Shown here: positions 27,938-35,801 of the stretch, in pieces
How positions within the stretch are numbered: position 1 is the stretch's first letter
Layout: each line of letters begins with the position of its first letter
NCBI RefSeq assembly: GCF_041428715.1
Contig: NZ_CP155572.1
Strand: one strand, 5' to 3'
DNA from: Sporomusa malonica
GTDB taxonomy: Bacteria; Bacillota; Negativicutes; Sporomusales; Sporomusaceae
DNA length: 64,000 nucleotides
Translations under genes and position numbers: made by a program
The notes under the pieces: model-generated
Seen by the model: only the letters and a program-made list of their open reading frames with translations
The model's database searches: none
Told to the model about the DNA's origin: nothing

Positions 27938-29034
27938 CAGTTTTATTTTGCGACGCACCTGGCTTGGCGACAATTGACTCACGGGCGGGCCAAGCTTGCG
28001 GCTGCCATACTGGGAGTCATGTTTGCCTGCGTTTTGGTGTTTATGCAGCTAGGATTTCTGGATTCGCTGAACGAAAGCTCAACAATCATCGCCAAACGGT
28101 TTCAAGGGGAACTGTTTTTAGTCCATAAGCAGTGTCAAGCGTTGTCGGCAACAGTACCTTTTTCCCGAACGAAACTTCAACGGGTATTAGCCAGCCCTGA
28201 TGTTGATTCAGTTGTTCCTGTTTATATTGGCGAGGCTCAGTTTAATAATCTGGAAACCAAAGTAAATCGCACCCTTATGGTATGGGGTAGTGAACCTACG
28301 GAGACTGTCCTAAACCTCACAGGTATTGAGCAATTCCGAGCCGCGCTGACAAGACGGGATACGGCTGTGTTTGATGAGTCGTCCCGGCCGGAGTTTGGTG
28401 ATATTGCTGCATTGTTGAAGCAAGGTCCGGTGGTGACAGAAATCAACGACCGTAAGATGGAGGTAATTGGTACAGTGCGTATCGGAACATCGTTCGCGGC
28501 TGACGGCAATTTAATTACAAGTGACCAGAATTTTTTTCGGATTTTCCCAAGCCGGCATCCGTCTCAGATTGATGTCGGCGTTATCCGGGTAAAAGCAAAT
28601 GCTAATATTGGTCAATTACAACAAGACCTGCGTCTCCTTCTTAATGATAAGGTTTATGTCTTTACGGACAAGGAATTTGTTAATTTCGAATATCAATATT
28701 GGCAGAGCAGTGCACCGCTTGGGTTTATTTTCGGCTTTGGTACAATCATGGGATTAGTCGTTGGGCTGGTAATCGTATATCAAATTCTCTTTACAGATAT
28801 CTCCAATCACTTGAAGGAGTTTGCTACCTTAAAGGCAATGGGCTATTCAAATCGTTATCTGCTGCTGGTTGTTTTCAGTTCGTCCTTAATTTTGGCGATC
28901 ATCGGATTCATCCCCGGATTCCTGATTTCTCTGGGGCTCTATAATCTCGCTGAATCGTTTACGTTTATCCCCATGCCGATGCCGCTAACCAAGGTGATAA
29001 ACGTGTTTCTTATGATCCTCACGATGTGCGTGTA
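27938..29034 (+). pseudogene. DevC-type ABC permease fragment fused in frame to the kinase remnant
   Basis: From about residue 178 of the open frame 27407-29107 the sequence matches the DevC/FtsX-like permease family: LAWRQLTHGRAKLAAA near the start, SRPEFGDIAALL, ASFAADGNLITSD-like SFAADGNLITSD, DVGVIRVKA, and YQILFTDISNHLKEFATLKAMG. Three C-terminal helices are mostly present but the end (usual ...AMRKL) is missing; the frame exits into porin sequence. The fusion lacks its own start and DevA/DevB partners are absent. Confidence 0.8.
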
Positions 29035-29249
29035 CAACCCCAACATCTTATTATGGCGAAATAGCTGCGGCAGTTACCAGCGGCAACAAGTATTCGTATG
29101 CATCTGAAGTCGGTGTTAAAAGAAACATCTCGGAAAAAGCCGGTTTCGTAGCCGGATACCGTTATTTAGCCGCAAAATCAGGTTCCAATGATGAGTATGC
29201 GAAAATAAGCCTGAGCGGTCCTTTTGTGCAGCTTAATTACCGTTTTTAA
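29035..29249 (+). pseudogene. C-terminal fragment of an outer-membrane beta-barrel protein
   Basis: A frame different from the permease reads YYGEIAAAVTSGNKYSY, then alternating strands, and ends FVQLNYRF followed by TAA at 29247-29249. The terminal aromatic Phe and the alternating pattern are typical of outer-membrane barrels recognised by BamA. No start or N-terminal part exists here. The piece shows that the organism or donor has an outer membrane. Confidence 0.75.
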
Positions 29250-29345
29250 AATTCATTTCGATATCCCCATAGGAACGCCACACTCCCCGGAGTTTCTGCC
29301 TTTCACAACGTTTCTATCCGACGATTTTTTACATCTTGTCCTCGA

Positions 29346-29806
29346 TTAAGTTTTGTCTTTAGATTTCTTTTCTGAATTCATGTGTTCCTTATGCGGTTGC
29401 TCCACGCTATCCGGCAAGACATCCAGTACAGCGTCCAAAGTGGCCACTACCGCGTCAACACTCACGCCTTTGCATCCATTTCCCGGCACCAAGGCCGAAA
29501 CGACAAAATTGTTTACTTCCCGGATGCATTTCTCTTCTTCCGGCTCGGCCATCGTCAACCATATCCAACCGCTCTTAGGTGGCATTAAACTACAAAGCAC
29601 AGGGGGATTGATATTCAACACATAGTCGATCAGATTAAATAAAACGGCGGCGGACCGCGCCTGACCGAACTGACCTTTTCTCTCCTACGCATTGCTCTAA
29701 ACAAAGCCTTCATGAAGAAATCCTGCACCTGCGGCCAGGAAAAAATCGCCTCATGGCTCAACTCTTCCTTTCCGGCTACCCCAATCGACCATGAAACACC
29801 ACTACA
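29346..29806 (-). pseudogene. Unrecognised protein, frameshifted remnant
   Basis: Two frames on the minus strand join into one plausible protein. The 5' part (about 29806-29690) reads VSWSIGVAGKEELSHEAIF ... FFMKALFRAM. The 3' part in another frame reads GQFGQARSAAVLFNLIDYV ... and continues to 29346 with AEPEEEKCIREVNNFVVSAL. The shift lies near 29680-29690. No family recognised. Its 5' end is partly copied at 23760-23815. Confidence 0.5.
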
Positions 29807-29817
29807 ATGAAAATAAT

Positions 29818-29853
29818 AAAAAAGGCTTTACGAAAGCATCGTAAAACCTTTGA
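29818..29853 (-). terminator. tRNA-Arg terminator
   Basis: Minus-strand stem AAGG.TTTACGA / TCGTAAA.CCTT followed by TTTTATT, 9 bp after the tRNA 3' end. Confidence 0.75.
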
Positions 29854-29861
29854 GATATCAA

Positions 29862-29938
29862 TGGCGACCCCGGCAGGATTCGAACCTGCGACCTTTTGAT
29901 TCGTAGTCAAACGCTCTATCCAGCTGAGCTACGGAGTC
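29862..29938 (-). tRNA. tRNA-Arg(ACG), complete
   Basis: Full cloverleaf starting GACTCCGTAGCTCAG, anticodon loop CTACGAA, CCA encoded. A second complete copy is at 45689-45765 and a 3' fragment at 24006-24055. It marks the right boundary of the island. Confidence 0.96.
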
Positions 29939-30019
29939 ATGTGTTGACTTGCTACTTGACTATTATATTATGCAAATCAAATAATGTCAACACTCATCAA
30001 CATTTTTTTTATTAATACC

Positions 30020-31303
30020 TTACTTTACTACAGGGACACCAGACGAACTACCGCTTTGGCGTCTCTCAATGGGAACATCAGGCTTAACCATAAACCAAGC
30101 CACAACACCAATGACTGCTGAAATGGCAGTAGTTACGATAGCTGCCTCCCATCCGTAGTTTGTGGCAATCCAAGCAGTGCAAATGGGTGCCAACACTCCG
30201 CCGATATTGCCCCAAAAGTTCATCCAGCCTGACACCGAACCGGCAAACTTACCTCCAATATCAATACAGGCTGCCCAAGAGGCGCTAAAGGTAAAACCAA
30301 GTGACCCAAGCGAAAGAGTAAGCCACATAACATTCATCCACGGATCTTTGGCAATTGCGCCCAGATACAAGGTTACACAGCAGACGACTAAGCCAATGGA
30401 GCCAAACCAAGTACGCGCATTATGTTTAGACACCCCAGCCGCAATCATCTTGTCACTTATAAAGCCGGCGGTAAAGGTTAGGACACACAAGAGCGCCCAA
30501 GGAAACGAAGCTGCAATACCCATTTTAGCCAATGAGAACTTTTGTGCTTCCATTAAATATAATGGCAGCCAAGCCAAAAATACGTACATAATATAGTCGG
30601 TGATAAAGTATTGGATACCAATCGCCCAAAATTGTGGAGATGACATAAAGTCCCGCCAAGGAGCAATCTCCTTCTTTTCCTCGCTCTCACACCGCCCGCT
30701 TTCAATATGAGCAAGCTCACTCGCAGTAACATACTTACTATTCCGTGGTGATTCTGCGGCAAAGAAATACCATAGAGCAGCCAATACCAAACCAGCTACA
30801 CCAAAGACAACAAATACTGACCGCCAGCCAAAAGCCAGCATAAGCGCAACCGTTATCCCAGGCCCAAATACCGGACCGACAAAAGCACCGCCAAGCATAA
30901 AGGATGCTGCAGTAGCTTTTTCATTTTTATTAAACCAACGATAGATAAAATTATTGAACGCCGGAAATACCGGGCCCTCTCCCAGGCCAAACAAGCCGCG
31001 GACTATGGCAAACGTTGTGAAACTGGAACTAGCGGCTGTAAGCGCTGTAAATGCCGACCACCAGGTTACAGCAATTGTAACCACCCGGCGATGACCAAAG
31101 TATTCGCTCATGATCCCGCCCGGTATCTGCATAAGGGCATACCCCAAAAAGAACATTGTTTGTAAATAACCCATATCCATTTTGTTAAAGCCAAACTCTT
31201 TCATAATATCAGGTGTAGCTACAGAAAGATTTACGCGATCCATATAAGAAATAAAACCGACAAGAAACATGAGGACAGCTAGCCACCAACGAAAATTGCG
31301 CAT
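30020..31303 (-). CDS. MFS transporter, ACS (anion:cation symporter) type
   Basis: 427 aa, twelve membrane helices. Features of the ACS family: VGFISYMDRVNLSVATPDIMKEF at the N-terminus, GGIMSEYFGHRR loop 2-3 motif and GLGEGPVFPAFNNFI. Such proteins carry hexuronates, glucarate, galactonate or phthalate. It is divergent from the polysaccharide-lyase-like gene at 31670, so uptake of uronic-acid products is a fair guess. The start is followed by no other gene in the unit. Confidence 0.88.
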   Translation of the reverse strand: MRNFRWWLAVLMFLVGFISYMDRVNLSVATPDIMKEFGFNKMDMGYLQTMFFLGYALMQIPGGIMSEYFGHRRVVTIAVTWWSAFTALTAASSSFTTFAIVRGLFGLGEGPVFPAFNNFIYRWFNKNEKATAASFMLGGAFVGPVFGPGITVALMLAFGWRSVFVVFGVAGLVLAALWYFFAAESPRNSKYVTASELAHIESGRCESEEKKEIAPWRDFMSSPQFWAIGIQYFITDYIMYVFLAWLPLYLMEAQKFSLAKMGIAASFPWALLCVLTFTAGFISDKMIAAGVSKHNARTWFGSIGLVVCCVTLYLGAIAKDPWMNVMWLTLSLGSLGFTFSASWAACIDIGGKFAGSVSGWMNFWGNIGGVLAPICTAWIATNYGWEAAIVTTAISAVIGVVAWFMVKPDVPIERRQSGSSSGVPVVK

Positions 31304-31669
31304 ATTATCACTCCATCTTATGATTATTTACTTTTTAACGCTCTTATGAGGCCTAAACAAAAAAACAAATAGATATTGCAAAATAATCCTGAAACCGACT
31401 TAAAACTCTTAATCCGCCCCTTGCAATCAGAATCCAATTCACTAAAAACGTGCTCTGTATACATAAAATTACATTTAATTAATTATAAACTGTATAAAAA
31501 TCCCAGTCAACATTATTTGTAATAAAAATTCACGAAACGTGGTTAATATTGTATTCTATCTGAATACATCTGTATAATTAGATTCATTTGCATTCTTTAA
31601 TATTTCGGCAGGATTTTCCCCTGATTTTGAGAAATATACAATATATAGAACTGATCGAGGAGGTTTGCC
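31304..31669. other. Divergent intergenic region with possible promoter and operator
   Basis: AT-rich. TATAAT at 31573-31578 could serve the lyase-like gene. An inverted repeat GTATTC-N5-GAATAC (31551-31567) overlaps its spacer, and CACG-AAA-CGTG lies at 31531-31541. No gene seen. Confidence 0.45.
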
Positions 31670-32866
31670 ATGTTTCGTTTCATTATTTTTGTCTTATGCT
31701 ATCTGACTTTTGTCAGTTTGCCGTTAGCTGGTCAAGCCTATGTTCCATTTTTGGCAGTTGAGCAACTGGATGCAGTTAAGGCAAAAGTTCAAATAGACCT
31801 TGACGCAAAAAAATCGCTGCTTATGCTAACGCGACAAGCTGACCGGATAGCCGCTCAACCGGTCAAAGTTTCCAATGTATACGGCGGCTTGGCGCAAGAT
31901 TATGTTTGCCCAGACCATGGTATACCATTAAGCTATGATGAAAAAGCAGCTGTACACCGCTGTCCGAAAGACAATAAGCAATATTCCAGCGAAAAGCTCG
32001 ACGCTGCTCAACGTTTTTATGTACATATGAGAAATGGCCGTGCAACCAAAGATCTAGGGCTGGCATATGCGCTAACTGGCGACAATAAATACGCCGCTGC
32101 CGGCCGTGATATTCTACTCCAGTACGCGAAAAACTGGGCTGAATATAAAAATCCCAACATCAGTAATGATCATGGTCATATATTTTGGCAAGTACTGGAT
32201 GAAGCCCAGTTTGCCACCAATATTGCCTGGGGCTATAACCTAATCTATCCTGCTCTGACAATTGATGAACAGCAAACAATTGAAAATGAACTCATCACAC
32301 CACTATACACAATGCTTCAAGCAAAGCAAACCGCCGACCGCAGTGTTAATCGCATCTGGGAAAGCGCAGGCAGCACACTTTTAGGTTTTGCCACCAATAA
32401 TCCGGTCTGGGTTAAGGCAGCGATCGAAGGACCGCTTGGTCTTAAGGAACAAATCGCCAAAGGCGTGTCTGCCACCGGACTATGGGCAGACGGCTCGCTT
32501 GAGCACCACAACTCTGCTCTGTCAGCACTCTCATCAGTCGCTGAAATTGCGCCCCAGTTCGGCTACGATTTGACGACTGACCAAAAATTGCGAACCATGT
32601 TTGCAGCACCGCTCACACTAGCTACACCCGCGGGCCAACCTACCAAAGCCTTAGCAACCGACCTTTACGAAATGGCTTACGCCTGGTACAAGGATCCCTT
32701 ATTCGCCAAATATTTAACCAGCATCTATACTAACCCTGCTGGTAAAGTAGACCGTCTAAGCTACCGGGCACTCTTGTACGGCCTGCCCTTAACGGTTATC
32801 CCAGAACCATCATCCGCTTCTCCTGCTGTACCTATACCTGTCCTGATAAAAAACGAACTTAAATAG
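31670..32866 (+). CDS. Secreted heparinase/alginate-lyase-like protein
   Basis: 398 aa. Signal peptide cleaved about GQA near residue 23. The body is rich in helices typical of the (alpha/alpha) toroid of alginate lyase and heparinase II/III N-terminal domains: YVCPDHG ... HRCPKDN with paired Cys, LGLAYALTGDNKYAA, and DEAQFATNIAWGYNLI. The C-terminal beta domain of full heparinases is absent, so activity is uncertain. The RBS is GGAGG. A strong terminator follows. Confidence 0.72.
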   Translation: MFRFIIFVLCYLTFVSLPLAGQAYVPFLAVEQLDAVKAKVQIDLDAKKSLLMLTRQADRIAAQPVKVSNVYGGLAQDYVCPDHGIPLSYDEKAAVHRCPKDNKQYSSEKLDAAQRFYVHMRNGRATKDLGLAYALTGDNKYAAAGRDILLQYAKNWAEYKNPNISNDHGHIFWQVLDEAQFATNIAWGYNLIYPALTIDEQQTIENELITPLYTMLQAKQTADRSVNRIWESAGSTLLGFATNNPVWVKAAIEGPLGLKEQIAKGVSATGLWADGSLEHHNSALSALSSVAEIAPQFGYDLTTDQKLRTMFAAPLTLATPAGQPTKALATDLYEMAYAWYKDPLFAKYLTSIYTNPAGKVDRLSYRALLYGLPLTVIPEPSSASPAVPIPVLIKNELK

Positions 32867-32870
32867 TCGC

Positions 32871-32905
32871 TAAAAAGGCTGACCATCATGGCCAGCCTTT
32901 TTTAT
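32871..32905 (+). terminator. Intrinsic terminator of the lyase-like gene
   Basis: AAAAAGGCTG.CCATCATGG.CAGCCTTTTTT hairpin with T-run, 5 bp after the stop codon. Confidence 0.92.
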
Positions 32906-32993
32906 CCTGATAGAAAGTATAACTTTCTCCTGGATAAGGGCAACATCGGCTTCCGCTTTCGCCAAAGGCTCGGCGCAAGTCGTGTTTTCTTTA
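32903..32993 (+). repeat. R2 repeat, copy b (full)
   Basis: Starts TATCCTGATAGAAAGTATAA, with the small hairpin GAAAGT-ATA-ACTTTC, then GGATAAGGGCAACATCGG and the CGGCTT... hairpin, ending TGTTTTCTTTA. It lies between the lyase terminator and the hexokinase stop. Confidence 0.85.
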
Positions 32994-33003
32994 TCGACTA
33001 TTT

Positions 33004-34320
33004 TTACTTCCTATTATATACAGTAGCGGCAGCAATGGCAGCACCAATCCCGGAGCCGTCTTTACTAAGCCTTATCGTTACCTGCTTAGCCTTATCACCA
33101 AGTATTTCAGCCATAGCCTTAGCCAGAGTGTTTGCATACTCGGGTAGCTTCTCGTACAACGAGCCGTCAACAGCAATAGTGTGCTTGCGATTCAGTTCAG
33201 GATCAATCTTAAATAGCACCCCCGCCCACGTAGCAGCCGCTAAATGAGCTGATCGTATAGTAACTAGCTGTGCCACTTTCTTAACTGCCGCAAGTTGACA
33301 AAGAGCTAACCCGCTTATCCCCCAACGCGTAACTGCCAGGCTGGCGACAGCACCCAATTCAGGTGATTCATCAGCAAGAATTGGTGAAATATCCGCAGTA
33401 GTAAATGAATATGGAACCTGCAGCCTGTCTGAACCTTGGCTAATATGTCCATCAGTTACAAGCCTGCCCACAATTAACCTTATCAGTTCGCCCAAGTACT
33501 GACCGGAGGCCATCTTTTCAAGCCGCTGAGCACCAGGTTTCTCACTGGCCTGATCTAAGAGCATATCATAAGTTGTCTGGCATACCCCGTCAAAATTACC
33601 AGATTCCATATTAACAATCATAGGCTGCTTGGTCAGCGGATGACATGGTTCAAGATAGCAGCTATTGTGACCGGTGCCACAAATCGCTCCGATCGTGGTG
33701 GCTGTGTCAGTATAAGCAGCTGCTAATAATGTACCAGTGGTATCATTAATGACGGCTAGCGATTTAACATAACCGACGCCTTTACGATCCAGCGCACTCT
33801 GTAGTAATTGGCCGACATTCTGACCTTCAACCCCAGCAGTTTTGATTTCCTTAGTCCAACTGATTAATACCGCTTCGTTGACGCCGTACTGCCGGCATGG
33901 AAAGGAAAAAGTATGACCTAAAGGATAAATACTGCCAGGCGGTACAATTTCAGAAATTTTTCCGGCGATGAAATCAAACAATTCGGCACCTAAAGCTGTC
34001 GCACAAGTATAGTCATAGTTTCCGTACTTGTCTTTAAGAGGAACAGACCGTTTTTCAATAATGCTAGCCTGGCCTTGACCGGCCAGCTCGACTAATAACA
34101 CACGTACGTTAGTGCCGCCAAAGTCGATGGCAACTACTTTTCCCTGCTCTTGGCCTGTAGGGCTACCGATAAAGGCAGGCAGCATCTTCAGGGAGCTTTG
34201 CTTGCCTGCCAGGCCATCATTCATAGCCTCCTGAAAGCGGGCGGCAATGTCACGCATATAATCGACTGATATAGCTAATTCTTCTTCAATCTTTGCTAGA
34301 ACGGCAGGCAATTTTTTCAA
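33004..34320 (-). CDS. Eukaryotic-type hexokinase
   Basis: 438 aa, matching the hexokinase_1/hexokinase_2 family rather than bacterial glucokinase or ROK kinases. Motifs: KMLPAFI near residue 45, phosphate-1 loop AIDFGGTNVRVLLVEL, sugar-binding TFSFPC and SWTKEIKTAGVEG, catalytic Asp in VINDTTGTLLAAAY, and ICGTGHNSCYLE. It phosphorylates hexoses with ATP. Such hexokinases are rare in bacteria. Confidence 0.9.
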   Translation of the reverse strand: MKKLPAVLAKIEEELAISVDYMRDIAARFQEAMNDGLAGKQSSLKMLPAFIGSPTGQEQGKVVAIDFGGTNVRVLLVELAGQGQASIIEKRSVPLKDKYGNYDYTCATALGAELFDFIAGKISEIVPPGSIYPLGHTFSFPCRQYGVNEAVLISWTKEIKTAGVEGQNVGQLLQSALDRKGVGYVKSLAVINDTTGTLLAAAYTDTATTIGAICGTGHNSCYLEPCHPLTKQPMIVNMESGNFDGVCQTTYDMLLDQASEKPGAQRLEKMASGQYLGELIRLIVGRLVTDGHISQGSDRLQVPYSFTTADISPILADESPELGAVASLAVTRWGISGLALCQLAAVKKVAQLVTIRSAHLAAATWAGVLFKIDPELNRKHTIAVDGSLYEKLPEYANTLAKAMAEILGDKAKQVTIRLSKDGSGIGAAIAAATVYNRK

Positions 34321-34350
34321 GGCAATCTACCTCCGAGATTAATAGTAAAT

Positions 34351-34372
34351 AAAACCTCCAGTAGCTGGAGGC
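34351..34372 (-). terminator. Intrinsic terminator of the small membrane protein gene
   Basis: Minus-strand stem CCTCCAG-CTA-CTGGAGG followed by TTTTATTT, abutting the stop codon. Confidence 0.8.
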
Positions 34373-34584
34373 TATTTGTTATAATATTTGTTTGGCGTAA
34401 AAATATACCTAACAGCCCGCACCAGACGTACATATTGGCGTGTTAAAAACCGCTTAAAGTCTGGCCATACCATACACAAAATAATAGCCGCAATGAAGAT
34501 CATACGTACATTAACAGCAGTATAAAACTGGTCAGTAATAATAAACCCCACAACCGCCATTCCAATAAGGCTAGCCCAACTCAT
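34372..34584 (-). CDS. Small two-helix membrane protein, unknown function
   Basis: 70 aa from the ATG at 34584, which has GAAGGGG upstream. Two hydrophobic segments (SLIGMAVVGFIITDQ and MIFIAAIILCMVW) are followed by a basic tail (FKRFLTRQYVRLVRAVRYIF). No family recognised. It sits between hexokinase and the Spo0E-like gene. Confidence 0.6.
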   Translation of the reverse strand: MSWASLIGMAVVGFIITDQFYTAVNVRMIFIAAIILCMVWPDFKRFLTRQYVRLVRAVRYIFTPNKYYNK

Positions 34585-34677
34585 ACAAACCCCTTCTTCC
34601 ACTCACTCCTACCCTATTATATGTCTTAATGGAAGAACCAGACTACTGAACAACGCTAACTATTGAATAAAAACAGA

Positions 34678-34848
34678 CTAACTGTTTCGGTTCTGACGGT
34701 AGTATTTGCTAATTTCGCTGTCCAATAACTGGCTGGCTTCCAGAACTTGAGGATCAGACAAACCGTAAGACGCAACAAGCAAATGCAGCTTTTTCCGTAA
34801 ATACTCAATTATATCTAGGATATTAAGTGCTTCGATATTTTGTGACAA
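34678..34848 (-). CDS. Spo0E-like sporulation regulatory protein
   Basis: 56 aa from the TTG at 34848, which has GGAGGG eight bases upstream; the longer frame to 34899 lacks a ribosome site. The core IIEYLRKKLHLLVASYGLSD and the SQLLD motif match the Spo0E aspartyl-phosphatase family, small helical hairpins that dephosphorylate Spo0A~P in bacilli. It lies next to a histidine kinase, suggesting a local phosphorelay role. Confidence 0.8.
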   Translation of the reverse strand: MSQNIEALNILDIIEYLRKKLHLLVASYGLSDPQVLEASQLLDSEISKYYRQNRNS

Positions 34849-34958
34849 CAGGTGCGCCCTCCATTTAGAAAAAATACGTATCTCAACAACAATTAACATT
34901 ATAAACTACATTACCTAATTTTGGAAGTAGAAATTTGTTGTTTTAATATTTTTTTCTT

Positions 34959-35801
34959 TTAAATACTGAAGAAAAAAGTCGCACCCTGATTGACTGTGCC
35001 GTCAGCCCATATCTTCCCTCCATGACGGTTAATGATACGCTGTACAGTCGCTAAACCGATTCCATTTCCGGGAAATTCGTGCACAGTATGTAATCGCTGA
35101 AATGCCCCAAATAGCTTATCCGCATAGGTCATATCAAAGCCTGCCCCGTTATCCCGTACGTATAGCACAGATTGTCCTGATTCCCTATCCAGAGTGCTGC
35201 CAACCTCAATAACGGCATTAGCACATTTGGCAGTAAATTTAAAAGCGTTGCCAAGCAGATTTTCAAGAAGTGTGCGCAGCAGCCCAACATCGCCATACGC
35301 CTTCATATCTGGTTTAATAATAACCATTACAGTCCGATCAGGAAATCTGTGTTTAAGTTCTTCAGCTACAATCCCCGCTATTGCACTAAAATCTACTTCC
35401 TGTTTAATCATATCGCCGCGCGTGAGGCGTGATAAATTGAGTAAACCGTCAATAAGTTCAGCCATACGTTGGCTTGCTAACCGCACTCTATTCAGATAGC
35501 CAAGGCCTTCCTCATCAAGCAACTGTCCATAATCTTCTAAAACGGCTAAACTAAATCCGTCAATACTTCTGAGAGGTGCTCGCAAATCATGCGATACTGA
35601 GTAGCAAAAAGCTTCCAGTTCCTTATTGGCAGCCGCCAGTTGGGCAGTGCGGTCTGCCACGCGCTGTTCAAGCTCCGCATTTAATCGTTCCAACTCATCC
35701 ATCCGGCGCTGTAATTCAGGATAATAGCTCTTACGAATGGATTTCTCGCCAAGCCCAATGAGCTTTCCCCGTAATTCTTCAGCAGCAGCGTCATAATGCA
35801 T
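34959..35801 (-). CDS. Soluble sensor histidine kinase
   Basis: 280 aa. Coiled coil at about residues 25-62 (LERLNAELEQRVADRTAQLAAAN), HisKA with His in CYSVSHDLRAPLRSI near 75, and HATPase_c with N box LLENLLGNAFKF, G1 VRDNGAGFDM and G2 GNGIGLATV. It has no membrane segment and only a short N-terminus. The ATG at 35801 follows GAGGAG and overlaps the dehydrogenase stop by 11 bp, so it is coupled to that gene. No response regulator is adjacent. Confidence 0.88.
   Translation of the reverse strand: MHYDAAAEELRGKLIGLGEKSIRKSYYPELQRRMDELERLNAELEQRVADRTAQLAAANKELEAFCYSVSHDLRAPLRSIDGFSLAVLEDYGQLLDEEGLGYLNRVRLASQRMAELIDGLLNLSRLTRGDMIKQEVDFSAIAGIVAEELKHRFPDRTVMVIIKPDMKAYGDVGLLRTLLENLLGNAFKFTAKCANAVIEVGSTLDRESGQSVLYVRDNGAGFDMTYADKLFGAFQRLHTVHEFPGNGIGLATVQRIINRHGGKIWADGTVNQGATFFFSI

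Noticed and set aside
27407..29107. A genuine kinase-permease fusion sensor
   Set aside because: The kinase lacks its ATPase domain, its N-terminal part is in another frame, and the permease end is cut and followed by porin sequence; decay is the simpler reading.
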